Below, one piece after another: positions 26,552 to 35,464 of a stretch of 64,000 bases of DNA. Made by a program: the position numbers and the translations under genes. The notes beneath the pieces are model-generated. The model worked only from the letters and a program-made list of their open reading frames with translations, was not told where the DNA came from and searched no databases. The stretch spans positions 1 to 64,000 of the forward strand of contig PEBW01000004.1 of NCBI GenBank assembly GCA_003050565.1, given 5' to 3'. This DNA is from Brockia lithotrophica. Lineage in GTDB: Bacteria; Bacillota; Bacilli; Thermicanales; DSM-22653. Positions within the stretch are counted from its first letter, which is position 1; every line of letters begins with the position of its first letter.

Positions 26552-27763
26552 GTGCCGTTTGTGTACCTTTCGAGGATTTGGTTTCGCCTCATCGTCCGCC
26601 GTCCCAGTACGTGGGTTTTCCTTTTCTTTAGCGCCGTCCTCGGTTGGCTCATTTACGAGGCGCAACCCGTTCTCTCCCTCATCCCCGTTCGTTCGCTCCT
26701 TCCGTCCTTCGTCCTCGTCTTTTTGGCTTTGGGGTGGATGCACGCGCGGGCGTTTGATCCGCGAACGGCGCTCGCCCTTTCGGAAATCCCCGGGTTTTTC
26801 TCCGCCCGGCTCAGGCTCACGCTTCTTCAGCTGTTCGCCTTCCTTCCGTTTTGGATTGCCCTCGCCGTTTCGTTTCCGAATCCGTGGCTTCCCATCCTCC
26901 TCTCGTTTCTCCTCTACCTGCCGTTTACAGAGCTGCCCTTGAGTTGGACGGGGATCCTCATCGCCGCCGCCGTTCTCGCTTTCGTCGCCCCCGTCGGCCT
27001 TCTACCTCTCGCCCTTGGCCTCCTCTTTTTGCTCTGGGAACGGCTCATTCCGTCGAAGCGGGTGTTCTTGCTCCGCACGAATTCCCTTGCCGTTACCTGG
27101 GTGAATCCGCTTTTTTTCTGGCCCGTAGGGGTCATCTGGGTGTTGGTGTGGTGGGCCGCGCGTTTCCCGGGTGTTGAGATTTCCGTTTGGGGGCTCTCGG
27201 GAAGAAGCCTAATGGTTTTTTCGCCGGATGGTGCGGACTCTGTCGAACAGTTCGAATTCGGGGTTTTCCTCGCGGGGCTTGCGCATTCTTCGGTTACCTT
27301 GATTCTCCCCCTCTTTTTGAGCGTTTCGGCCGTCGGGTACCGCTACCTCGAACGCCCGCTCTGGCCGCTCTTCTGGCTCGGCCGCGCCTACCGCCGTACG
27401 ATTCCGGCGGCCTTCGCCCTGACGTTTGCCTATACGCTCCTCTGGACGGCCCTTACCTACGGATGGTTTTCGTACCTGGGCGTGTTCCAAGATCCCGTGC
27501 TTTCTTATGCCGTGCATTTAACGGCGCTCGCGCTCTTCGTCGCCTCCCTTTGGCCGTTCTCCCCCGACGATCCGCAGAACCTCGGATCGTTCGTTTTTGG
27601 GGTATTTTTTGTACACTTTTCTGTACTTTTGCTCCTCTTTCGGCTTCTTCCGGCCGTCGGAGTGTCCCTATCTCCTTCCGCCTTTGCGGCGGTTGCACTT
27701 CTTTTCGCCCTTTTCATTCCTTGGATCTGGTACCGCCTCAAACGTGCGGGGATTATTTCGTAA
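26552..27763 (+). CDS. Polytopic membrane protein, probable ABC permease
   Basis: A 403-residue, very hydrophobic protein with about 10-12 helices and few charged loops; no family is recognised by eye. Its place after the ABC ATPase and the size suggest the membrane half of the same transporter. One outside loop of about 50 residues (around 205-255) is more polar. GTG 26552 follows GAGGAGGGGG. No terminator is clear at its end. Confidence 0.72.
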   Translation: MPFVYLSRIWFRLIVRRPSTWVFLFFSAVLGWLIYEAQPVLSLIPVRSLLPSFVLVFLALGWMHARAFDPRTALALSEIPGFFSARLRLTLLQLFAFLPFWIALAVSFPNPWLPILLSFLLYLPFTELPLSWTGILIAAAVLAFVAPVGLLPLALGLLFLLWERLIPSKRVFLLRTNSLAVTWVNPLFFWPVGVIWVLVWWAARFPGVEISVWGLSGRSLMVFSPDGADSVEQFEFGVFLAGLAHSSVTLILPLFLSVSAVGYRYLERPLWPLFWLGRAYRRTIPAAFALTFAYTLLWTALTYGWFSYLGVFQDPVLSYAVHLTALALFVASLWPFSPDDPQNLGSFVFGVFFVHFSVLLLLFRLLPAVGVSLSPSAFAAVALLFALFIPWIWYRLKRAGIIS

Positions 27764-27890
27764 GCCACACGTCCCAAGGTGATGTCCGTGCTTTCCTTTT
27801 CCCTGGCCCCGGTCCGACGTAAAGACGGATGCCCGCGGGTTTCATGGGGTTGCCGCCACGCGAGCTCAAAACCGGGGGAGTGATTTCTCC

Positions 27891-28505
27891 GTGGAAGGGT
27901 CGACCAAGCAGTACTTTGAAGAACGGGCCGAAGGTTGGGACGCGAACATCCGCCCGGAAACCCGCGAACGCTTGGCCCGGATCGTACGAGATCTCGGTAT
28001 ACGACCCGGGAGCCACGTATTGGACGTGGGTAGCGGCACGGGAGTTTTGATCCCCCTCCTCTTGGAGGCCGTGGGACCGAACGGAAAAGTGACGGCCTTT
28101 GATTTGGCCGAAAAGATGCTTGCTCTTGCCGAGGAGAAGTACGGAGGTGGAAGGGTGGAGTTCGTCCAAGGGGATATCGCAAATGCTCCTTTTCCGGAAG
28201 GGACTTTCGACGAAGTTGTATGCAACTCCAGTTTTCCTCACTTCGAAGATCGGGCGCGAGCGGTGAGGGAGATGTTTCGGATTATAAAACCCGGCGGGCG
28301 AGTGGCGGTCTTCCACCCGATGAGCCGAGAAGCGGTCAACGAATTGCACCGCAGCTTGGGCGGCGTCGTGCGGGATCACCTTTTGCCCGAGGACGAGGAA
28401 ATGCGCCGCCTCTTTCGGGACGCCGGATTTGCGGAGATAGAAGTCGCCGACCGGCCCGACCTTTACCTGGTCACGGCCCGCAAACCCAGGAACGGCGGCT
28501 CATAG
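27891..28505 (+). CDS. Class I SAM-dependent methyltransferase
   Basis: The 204-residue product has the SAM-binding motif VLDVGSGTG, an acidic DLAEKM second motif and the FDEVVCNSSFPHF post-motif of the Methyltransf_11/25 group. The substrate is unknown; small-molecule or quinone-type substrates are common in this group. GTG 27891 follows GGGGAG. The 127-bp gap before it is not clearly structured. Confidence 0.85.
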   Translation: MEGSTKQYFEERAEGWDANIRPETRERLARIVRDLGIRPGSHVLDVGSGTGVLIPLLLEAVGPNGKVTAFDLAEKMLALAEEKYGGGRVEFVQGDIANAPFPEGTFDEVVCNSSFPHFEDRARAVREMFRIIKPGGRVAVFHPMSREAVNELHRSLGGVVRDHLLPEDEEMRRLFRDAGFAEIEVADRPDLYLVTARKPRNGGS

Positions 28506-28848
28506 AGGCTCTTTGGTACGACGAGGAGGCTTTACGGTGAAGCCAGGCGGGCGATAGCTTCTTCTAGCTCGTTGCGCATGGGAAGTAGGATGGCGTGGCA
28601 TCGCAACCGGGGCTTTGGTATGCTTAAAAAGATAAACCCGCAGCGCGGAGGCGTGCGGGCGAACCTTGCGGGACTGTGGGCATGCTCTGTACGGCCGTAG
28701 CCGGAGGCGAGAACTTCCTCGGAACGGGCGTTCCGCGGTAGAGTCGGGGAAGGACGGCAGCGGCAAGGCGAGAAGGAGTCCAAGCCCAACCGAAACGACG
28801 ACGGTTGGGATAAGACGAAAGTTGCATACGGAGCGGGGAGGGGCGGCC
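28506..28848 (+). other. 343-bp gap before lysA with a possible leader hairpin
   Basis: No credible gene is seen. CCCAACCG (28785-28792) and CGGTTGGG (28802-28809) form a perfect 8-bp stem 40 bases before lysA, with no T-run. I looked for lysine-riboswitch core motifs and did not find them. The region must contain the lysA promoter, but no clear one is visible. Confidence 0.4.
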
Positions 28849-30234
28849 GTGCGGAGATTTCCCGTGGAGCTCGAGGTACGCGACGGAGTTCTTCACTTCG
28901 GCGGAGTGAGCGCCGTCGAGCTGGCCGAGAGGTTCGGCACGCCGCTCCTCGTCTACGAAGAGGACAAAATCCGTCGGGCGATGCGCGAGTTTCCCGAAAC
29001 CCTGTCCGGATTAGGTGTACGCTACCGCCTCTTTTACGCCTGCAAGGCGTACTGCAGCTTGGCCATGGCCCACGTCGTCCGGGAAGAAGGCTTTGGGGCG
29101 GACGTCGTCTCCCTGGGGGAAATGGTGACGGCGCTTCGCGGGGGCATTCCGCCGGAAGACCTGCTCTTTCACGGAAACTTCAAGCCGGACGAGGAGCTGC
29201 GCTTTGCCGTAGAGCAGGGAATCGGGACGATCGTCGTCGACAACGCCTACGAGCTCGAACGCCTTGCCAGCCTCGTGGCCTCGCAGGCCGGACGCCGCCC
29301 CGTGGACATCCTCCTCCGGGTTACTCCCGGCGTGGTGGCCCACACCCACCGCTACATCCTCACGGGACAAGAGGATTCGAAGTTCGGCTTCGACCTCGAG
29401 AGCGGACAGGCTCTCGCCGCCATCCGGAAGGCGATGCGCACGGAGGGCCTGCGGCTGCGCGGGATCCACATGCACGTGGGCTCGCAGCTCGTGTCTCCGG
29501 ACGGAGTGGTGGAGGCGGTGCGCCGCCTCGAAACCCTCCTCACGTCTGCTCCGGAATTCGTCCCGGAGGTCCTCGACTTGGGCGGAGGATTCGGCGTGCC
29601 GTACGTCGTCGACGATCCTCACGTCCCCCTGCGCGATCTCCTCGTACCGGTAGTCGAGGCCGTACGCGCCCTCTTCTCCCGCCTCGGGTACCCGGAGCCG
29701 GAGTTTTGGTGGGAGCCCGGGCGGCGCGTCGTCGGCTCCGCGGGAACGACCCTCTACCGGGTGGGCGGCGTAAAGGAAATCCCCGGAATCCGCCGTTACG
29801 TGGCCGTAGACGGGGGGATGAACGACAACATACGTCCGGCCCTCTACCAGGCACAGTACGAGGCGCTCCTCGCCAACCGTCCCCTCGATCCCCCGGAGGC
29901 GCTGTACACCGTGGCGGGGCGGTTGTGCGAGAGCGGCGACATCCTCATCGTCGACCATCCCCTTCCCCATCCCCGTCCGGGAGACCTCCTGGCCGTTTTT
30001 GTCACGGGTGCGTACGCCTACGCGATGTCTTCCAACTACAACCGTCTGCCGCGCCCGGCGGTCGTGTTCGTTCGCGACGGGAAGGCGCGGCTCGTCCAAC
30101 GACGGGAGACGCTCGAGGACTTGCTCGCCCTCGACCTTCCCTACGGTTACGAGGACTGCGCAAACGGGCCCGCGGGCGATCCGGATGCGGGAGCGCGTGG
30201 AGCGCTCGAAGCGCGTGGCGTACAGGAAGCGTGA
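28849..30234 (+). CDS. lysA: Diaminopimelate decarboxylase
   Basis: Last step of lysine synthesis: meso-diaminopimelate to L-lysine, PLP-dependent. PLP Lys is in FYACKAYC, the glycine-rich phosphate site in LDLGGGFG, and the Cys from the partner subunit in GRLCESGD. The 461-residue product is slightly longer than usual owing to a C-terminal tail. lysA follows spoVAF in Bacillus too; here 4.4 kb separates them. GTG 28849 follows GGGGAGGGG. Confidence 0.94.
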   Translation: MRRFPVELEVRDGVLHFGGVSAVELAERFGTPLLVYEEDKIRRAMREFPETLSGLGVRYRLFYACKAYCSLAMAHVVREEGFGADVVSLGEMVTALRGGIPPEDLLFHGNFKPDEELRFAVEQGIGTIVVDNAYELERLASLVASQAGRRPVDILLRVTPGVVAHTHRYILTGQEDSKFGFDLESGQALAAIRKAMRTEGLRLRGIHMHVGSQLVSPDGVVEAVRRLETLLTSAPEFVPEVLDLGGGFGVPYVVDDPHVPLRDLLVPVVEAVRALFSRLGYPEPEFWWEPGRRVVGSAGTTLYRVGGVKEIPGIRRYVAVDGGMNDNIRPALYQAQYEALLANRPLDPPEALYTVAGRLCESGDILIVDHPLPHPRPGDLLAVFVTGAYAYAMSSNYNRLPRPAVVFVRDGKARLVQRRETLEDLLALDLPYGYEDCANGPAGDPDAGARGALEARGVQEA

Positions 30235-30317
30235 GGTCGACGTCCCAATCCGGGGGATTTCGCATAGAGATGGTCTAGTCACTTTGGATTTTCGGTGGAG
30301 GAAGCGGGGAACGCACG

Positions 30318-31055
30318 GTGGGTCGTCGTCCTTGGATTGGCATACCCGCGCAGTCTTTCGCGTGCGACGGCATGCCGCGCATGGGCGTGGGCGAGCGCTA
30401 CGCGCGGCGGATCCGGGAGGCGGGAGGCGTTCCGATCGCCCTCCTCCCGCCCGAATCCCCGGAAGATGCGGAGGACCTCGCTGCCTCCGCTATGGACCGT
30501 GTGGACGGGCTACTCCTCGCGGGAGGCTACGACGTAGATCCTGCGTACTACGGGGAAGCCCCCGCCTCCGGCCTGGGGACGGTCGAGCCCCTGCGCGACA
30601 CCTTCGAAATCGCCCTCGTACGGGTCTTCCGCCGGGCGGGGCGCCCCATCCTCGGCATTTGCCGCGGGGCACAGGTGCTCAACGTCGCCCTCGGCGGTAC
30701 GCTGTATCAGGACATCCCGGGACACAACCAGTCGGCGCCGCGCCCGCAGGCGACCCATCCCGTGTTCCTTGCGGCCGAATCCCGCCTGTTCCGCATCGTC
30801 GGAGGAATTCGGGAACTCGCCGTGAACTCCTTCCACCATCAGGCAGTGCGCACGCTCGCTCCGGAGCTCGTGGCCGTCGCCTACGCCCCCGACGGGACGA
30901 TCGAGGCCGTCGAGTCTCGGAAAGGCGCGTTTCTCCTCGGCGTACAGTGGCACCCGGAATGGCTGGAGGACGAAGCCTCGCGGGCGATCTTCCGCGCCTT
31001 CGTTTCCGCCGTAGGCGAACTTCCGCCTACCTCGGAAGAGGGCCGCCGCGGGTGA
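30318..31055 (+). CDS. Class I glutamine-amidotransferase-like hydrolase (peptidase C26)
   Basis: The 245-residue product has the nucleophile Cys in GICRGAQ and the His-Glu pair in QWHPE, with LLAGGYDVDP, the pattern of gamma-glutamyl-gamma-aminobutyrate hydrolases (PuuD) and related C26 enzymes. It probably hydrolyses a gamma-glutamyl amide; the natural substrate is unknown. GTG 30318. Its stop overlaps or lies next to the scpA start region, so it is likely in the same operon. Confidence 0.86.
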   Translation: MGRRPWIGIPAQSFACDGMPRMGVGERYARRIREAGGVPIALLPPESPEDAEDLAASAMDRVDGLLLAGGYDVDPAYYGEAPASGLGTVEPLRDTFEIALVRVFRRAGRPILGICRGAQVLNVALGGTLYQDIPGHNQSAPRPQATHPVFLAAESRLFRIVGGIRELAVNSFHHQAVRTLAPELVAVAYAPDGTIEAVESRKGAFLLGVQWHPEWLEDEASRAIFRAFVSAVGELPPTSEEGRRG

Positions 31056-31066
31056 GGCGATGCGCG

Positions 31067-31891
31067 GTGTTTACCGTCCGCACGCAGACCTTTGAAGGCC
31101 CGCTCGAACTCCTCGTCGCCCTCGTGCGCGAAGCGCGACTTTCCGTATACGAGGTTTCCGTAGCCGAGATCGTCGAGCTCTACCTTCGCTACGTAGAGGA
31201 ACTTCAGGGGAGGGCGCCGCTCGAGGAGTTGAGCGAATTTGTCGCACTCGCCGCGGCGCTCATGCGCTGGAAGAGCCGCGCACTCCTCCCGGGCGCCGTG
31301 ACGCCGGAAAGCGAGCAGGTGCGCGAGGCGTGGGAGGAAGAGCTCACCTCCCAAGAAGACTTTTACCGTCGCCTCGTCACCTACCGGCGCTACCAAATCG
31401 CCCGGGAAGCCCTCGTCGCCCGCCTTTCGCAAGAGTTGCCTCGCTTTTCGCGGTCCGCCCCCGGCGAAGCCCTCCGGCGTCGCATTTCGACCCAAGCGCG
31501 GGAACGACTCGGGGCGACCCAAGGCGACCTCACGCCTCCGATGTCCCCCGAACACCTTTCGGAGGCGTGGCGGCGAATTTTCCGGCGCAGACGGGAAAGG
31601 GCTGCAGTGCGCTCCGTCGTGCCGGATCCCTACGAGGTTTTGGAGTTCGAGACCAGGATTTGCCGGCACCTCCTCTGGTCGGGAGAAGTCGCGTTTGCGG
31701 ATCTGATTCCACCCGGCGCCGCGCGCGAGTTCGTCGTCACCGCCTTCCTCGCCGTGCTCGAGCTCTTGCGGAAAGGGAAGATCCGCGTGCGCCAAGAAGG
31801 CCCCTTTTCCGATCTCCTCCTCGTGCGGCGGGAAACGGACGATCCCCCTCGGGATTCCGGCCGGGAAGAAGGAGGGGAAGGAAGCGCGTGA
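31067..31891 (+). CDS. scpA: Segregation and condensation protein A
   Basis: Kleisin subunit of the SMC-ScpAB complex for chromosome organisation. The N-terminus FEGPLELLVALVREARLSVYEV is the conserved kleisin start; the C-terminal winged helix is around residues 190-260. I chose GTG 31067, giving a family-like MFTVRTQTFEGP; a GTG at 31052 overlapping the previous stop is also possible. 274 residues. It ends overlapping scpB by 4 bp. Confidence 0.92.
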   Translation: MFTVRTQTFEGPLELLVALVREARLSVYEVSVAEIVELYLRYVEELQGRAPLEELSEFVALAAALMRWKSRALLPGAVTPESEQVREAWEEELTSQEDFYRRLVTYRRYQIAREALVARLSQELPRFSRSAPGEALRRRISTQARERLGATQGDLTPPMSPEHLSEAWRRIFRRRRERAAVRSVVPDPYEVLEFETRICRHLLWSGEVAFADLIPPGAAREFVVTAFLAVLELLRKGKIRVRQEGPFSDLLLVRRETDDPPRDSGREEGGEGSA

Positions 31892-32433
31892 AGGATAGAG
31901 CCACGGACGGGGAACTCCTCGCCCTTCTCTTCGTAGCGGGCGACGAAGGGCTCCCACTCGGAAAAGCTGCAGATGTGCTGGAGATTCCGCCGGATGTCGT
32001 CGAACACCGCCTCGAAGAATTTCGCGCGCTGTGGAACGCTGAGGACCGCGGACTTTTCGTGGAACGGGTGGGAGACGTCTACCGCCTCGTCACGCGGCCC
32101 GAACACGCGCCTCTACTCCTCAGGTTTCTCGAAGGAGGGAGGTCCTCCGCCGGCCTCTCGCCGGCCGCCCTCGAGTGCCTGACGATCGTTGCCTACCGCC
32201 AGCCCGTGAGCCGTGCCGAGATCGAGGAAATCCGCGGGACGCGGAGCGACCGCCCCATCGAGACGCTCCTCGAACGCGGACTCATCCGCGAAGTCGGGCG
32301 CGGGGAAGGGATCGGCCGCCCGATCCTCTACGGGACCACGGACCGCTTCCTCAGCCTTTTCGGCTTGTCCTCCTTGGAAGAACTTCCTCCGCTTCCTTCG
32401 GAAGAGGAAGTCGAGCGCGAGCTCTTTCGGTGA
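31888..32433 (+). CDS. scpB: Segregation and condensation protein B
   Basis: Dimeric winged-helix partner of ScpA in the SMC complex. LLALLFVAGDEGL at the N-terminus and ALECLTIVAYRQPVSRAEIEEIRG are typical. 181 residues. GTG 31888 overlaps the scpA stop (GTGA), so translation is coupled. Confidence 0.94.
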   Translation: MKDRATDGELLALLFVAGDEGLPLGKAADVLEIPPDVVEHRLEEFRALWNAEDRGLFVERVGDVYRLVTRPEHAPLLLRFLEGGRSSAGLSPAALECLTIVAYRQPVSRAEIEEIRGTRSDRPIETLLERGLIREVGRGEGIGRPILYGTTDRFLSLFGLSSLEELPPLPSEEEVERELFR

Positions 32434-32512
32434 TTCCCCGGGAATGCCCCCGGACGGGCGCGCATAGGGTAGCGGTGACCTTGCTTTCAGACGTCGATGT
32501 GGGGGGAGTCCC

Positions 32513-33862
32513 GTGGGGAAGCGGCTTCGCCTACGGGGTGGATATGCGACCCGAGACTTCCGGCGGACGATCTTTTTCCTCACCGTCACCGTTCTCATCG
32601 CCGCAGGCAGCGTGTTTCTTTTCGCAGAGCTTGCCGAGCGAGGGGGAAGCTTCATCCGTCCCGGCGAACTCCTCTCCGCCGCCCAAGAAGTCCTCCGCGC
32701 GCCGCAACGGCCGTTCGTATTCCGGGGAGGGGCGGCCGAGGCAGGGGGAGGACCTTCGTCCCTTCCGGTGCCACTCCAAAGCCCTTCCGACGCCTTCGCC
32801 TCCGAGGCTCTGGCCCCCGGGCGTGCCGCTCTCTTTCCCGGACCGCCGCCCGAGGATGCGGACGCGCCGGAGGTTTCCGCCAAGGCGGCCGTGCTTTTGG
32901 ATGCGGCGAGCGGTCGGGTTCTCTACGCCAGGGAACCGCACGCGCGCCTCCCCATGGCCTCGCTCACGAAGATCATGACGGCGATCGTCGCCCTCGAGGC
33001 GACTTCCGACCCGGAAGAGGTTGTGACGGTTTCGCCAAACGCCGAAGGGGTCGAGGGATCGTCGATTTACCTCCGCGCGGGCGACAAGATCCCCTTGCGC
33101 GACCTCCTCTACGGACTCATGCTCCGCTCGGGAAACGACGCCGCTATGGCCGTCGCCGAACACGTCGGCGGTTCGGTAGAAGGCTTTTCCTTTCTCATGA
33201 ACGAAAAGGCTGCCTGGCTCGGCCTTACGGACACGCACTTCGTGAATCCCCACGGCCTCGACGCCGAAGGCCACTACGCGAGCGCCTACGACCTCGCCGT
33301 CCTCTCGCGCTACGCCATGGAAAACCCGACCTTTCGCGAGATCGTCGGGACGCGCGTCTACCGCCCCCGCGTCACCCCTTCGGGACACGGGAATTCCGAA
33401 GCGGTTTGGACGAACAAGAACAAGCTCCTTGTGACGTACGAGGGAGCCGAAGGGATCAAGACCGCCTACACGGACCGCGCCGGGCGGGGGCTTGCGGCGA
33501 GCGCCGTACGGGACGGCCGCCGCCTCATCGCCGTCGTCCTCAACGCCCCGGACGACTGGAACGACGTCGCGAAGCTCTTCGACTACGGGTTTTCGCGTTT
33601 TCCCCAGACTCCGATCGTCCGCAAGGGCGAAGTGTACACGGGGGTTCGGGGGAGCTACGTCGCCTTGGCCGACCTCGCCTATCCGCTCCGTCCGGAGGAA
33701 GTTCCGCGGATCGGCCTCTTCGTGCAGGAGGCGGAATTCGGCCCTTTCCGCCCCAACGCCTTCCTGAAAGTATACCTCGGGCAGGAAGCGATCGGGAGCG
33801 TACCGCTCGCCCCGCTCATGGGCGACGCCGGGCGCGTCGTGTCTCCCGAACATCGCCCGTGA
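32513..33862 (+). CDS. dacB: D-alanyl-D-alanine carboxypeptidase DacB
   Basis: S11-family enzyme which, with SpmA/SpmB, controls cortex crosslinking in the spore. SxxK is in MASLTKIM and SxN in SGNDAAM. The third motif, normally KTG, reads KTA (GIKTAYTDRAG), an unusual change in an active-site motif. An N-terminal membrane segment (about 18-40) and a Pro/Ala linker precede the catalytic domain. 449 residues, GTG 32513 after GGGGGGAG. It is followed by spmA and spmB as in Bacillus. Confidence 0.92.
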   Translation: MGKRLRLRGGYATRDFRRTIFFLTVTVLIAAGSVFLFAELAERGGSFIRPGELLSAAQEVLRAPQRPFVFRGGAAEAGGGPSSLPVPLQSPSDAFASEALAPGRAALFPGPPPEDADAPEVSAKAAVLLDAASGRVLYAREPHARLPMASLTKIMTAIVALEATSDPEEVVTVSPNAEGVEGSSIYLRAGDKIPLRDLLYGLMLRSGNDAAMAVAEHVGGSVEGFSFLMNEKAAWLGLTDTHFVNPHGLDAEGHYASAYDLAVLSRYAMENPTFREIVGTRVYRPRVTPSGHGNSEAVWTNKNKLLVTYEGAEGIKTAYTDRAGRGLAASAVRDGRRLIAVVLNAPDDWNDVAKLFDYGFSRFPQTPIVRKGEVYTGVRGSYVALADLAYPLRPEEVPRIGLFVQEAEFGPFRPNAFLKVYLGQEAIGSVPLAPLMGDAGRVVSPEHRP

Positions 33863-33874
33863 GGAGGAGATCGG

Positions 33875-34456
33875 ATGATCCACACCGTCTGGATCGGCCT
33901 CTTCCTCGTCGGCATCGTCTACGCCGCCCTCACGGGAAACATCGCCCACGTGAGCACCGCCCTGTTCGAAGGGGCCCAAGAAGGTCTGAACGTCGCCTTT
34001 TCCCTCCTCGGGATTCTCACGCTCTGGATGGGCATCCTCAACGTCGCGCGCAAGGCCGGCCTCTTGGACGCCCTCGCCCGGCTCCTTCGGCCCCTCATCC
34101 GCCTGCTCTTTCCCGACGTGCCCCGGGGCCACGCCGCCGAAGGGTACCTCCTGGCGAACATCGCCGCCAACCTCCTCGGCATGGGGAACGCCGCCACACC
34201 CTTCGGGATCAAGGCCATGCAGGAACTCGACAAGCTGAACCCGGAAAAGGGACGCGCCACCCGGCCGATGATCACCCTCCTCGCGCTCAACACCGCCTCC
34301 GTGAGCCTCTTTCCGACCACGGTCATCGGGATCCGCGCCGCCGCCGGCGCCGCGCAACCGGCGGACATCCTCCCGGCGGTCGTCCTGGCTTCGTTCCTGG
34401 GGAGCGCCGTCGCCGTACTCGTGGACCGGTTCTACCAGTGGCGCGAAGGCCCATGA
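33875..34456 (+). CDS. spmA: Spore maturation protein A
   Basis: Polytopic membrane protein of the nucleoside-recognition (Gate) family, 193 residues. Together with SpmB it is needed for spore core dehydration. MGNAATPFGIKAM and LNTASVSLFPTTVIGIR are typical. ATG 33875 follows GAGGAG, 12 bases after dacB. Confidence 0.93.
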   Translation: MIHTVWIGLFLVGIVYAALTGNIAHVSTALFEGAQEGLNVAFSLLGILTLWMGILNVARKAGLLDALARLLRPLIRLLFPDVPRGHAAEGYLLANIAANLLGMGNAATPFGIKAMQELDKLNPEKGRATRPMITLLALNTASVSLFPTTVIGIRAAAGAAQPADILPAVVLASFLGSAVAVLVDRFYQWREGP

Positions 34457-34508
34457 GAAGGGCTCACGCGGCGGTACGTCCGCGTTCGGGAGCAGGGGGT
34501 GGGGGGAA

Positions 34509-35048
34509 ATGTCTCTCGCGTGGCTCGAGGCGGCCGGTGCCTGGGTGCTGCCCGCATTCCTCGCGGTCATCTTGGGCGCGGCGCTTTTCCGGCGCGTCCC
34601 GGCCTATTCCGCCTTCATCGAAGGCGCCAAAGAGGGGTTCGACACCTTCCTCACGATCTTGCCTCACCTCGTGGGGATGCTCGCCGCCCTGGCGGTGTTT
34701 CAGTCCTCCGGCGCCCTCAAGGCCCTCACGTCCTTCCTCGCCCCCTACTTTCGCCCCCTCGGGTTTCCTCCGGAACTCTTGCCCCTCGCGCTCCTTCGCC
34801 CCTTCAGCGGCGCGGCGTCCATGGCGGTGGTCACCCACCTCATGGGGAGGTACGGCCCGGACAGCGAGATCGGGCGCCTGGCGGCGATCATGCAGGGAAG
34901 CACGGACACGACCTTCTACGTGCTCACGGTGTACTTCGGCTCCGTGGGGATCGTGCGCGAACGCTACGCCGTCAAGGTGGGGCTGATCGGCGACGCGGCG
35001 GGCATCCTCGCCGCCCTCCTCGTGGGCCGGTGGTTCTTTTCGGCGTAG
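34509..35048 (+). CDS. spmB: Spore maturation protein B
   Basis: Partner of SpmA in the same Gate family, 179 residues. RPFSGAASMAVVTHLM and MQGSTDTTFYVLTVYFG are typical. ATG 34509 with GGGGGTGGGGGG upstream. In Bacillus rluB follows directly; here a lower-GC island follows. Confidence 0.93.
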   Translation: MSLAWLEAAGAWVLPAFLAVILGAALFRRVPAYSAFIEGAKEGFDTFLTILPHLVGMLAALAVFQSSGALKALTSFLAPYFRPLGFPPELLPLALLRPFSGAASMAVVTHLMGRYGPDSEIGRLAAIMQGSTDTTFYVLTVYFGSVGIVRERYAVKVGLIGDAAGILAALLVGRWFFSA

Positions 35049-35143
35049 GGGGGACGTCTAACCGTTGCCTTCGGACGGATGCTCGAAATTAGCGGGAAGT
35101 ACGCCGGAGAAGCAGCCCGGTTTTCGCAGCCGGGACAAAGAAA

Positions 35144-35193
35144 AACCCGCTTGGAGATCTATCCAGCAGCGTTCCTGGGAACCTGGGCGGGTT
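35144..35193. terminator. Hairpin region after spmB
   Basis: AACCCGC (35144-35150) pairs with GCGGGTT (35187-35193), followed by AAAA, with a smaller GTTCC-TG-GGAAC hairpin inside. A second stem-like pair CCCGG/CCGGG lies just before, around 35116-35134. This marks the end of the dacB-spmAB transcript and the left edge of the accessory island. Confidence 0.5.
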
Positions 35194-35245
35194 AAAAGGT
35201 GGTATCATGGCGTCAGGTAGTTCCCGATAGGGAGAGGTGATGTTT

Positions 35246-35464
35246 ATGGAAACGCTTCGCGTAGAGCTACCGCCCGGAATATCGGAAGAGGAGGCTCGGC
35301 TGTTTCTGGCGGTCAAGCTTTATGAGCTTGGGCGGCTAAGCATTGGACAGGCGGCCCGTCTGGCAGGCTATTCCAAGCGCACCTTTATGGAGCTGCTGGG
35401 CAAGCACGGTGTCCCCGTAGTCGCCTATCTGCCGGAGGAGTTGAAGGAGGAAGTTGAAGGGTGA
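35246..35464 (+). CDS. UPF0175-family antitoxin
   Basis: A 72-residue protein with a predicted helix-turn-helix (LSIGQAARLAGYSKRTFMELLGKHGV), the UPF0175 layout. These are small DNA-binding antitoxins that also repress their own operon. I chose ATG 35246 with GAGG eight bases upstream; GTG 35237 and ATG 35240 are alternatives. The end overlaps the toxin gene by 4 bp. Confidence 0.85.
   Translation: METLRVELPPGISEEEARLFLAVKLYELGRLSIGQAARLAGYSKRTFMELLGKHGVPVVAYLPEELKEEVEG

Noticed and set aside
27764-27890. Riboswitch-like leader before the methyltransferase gene
   Set aside because: Some segments looked like cobalamin-box pieces (GCCACGCGAG), but order and spacing do not fit.
28506-28848. 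Lysine riboswitch before lysA
   Set aside because: The core L-box motifs were not found; only a plain 8-bp hairpin is present.
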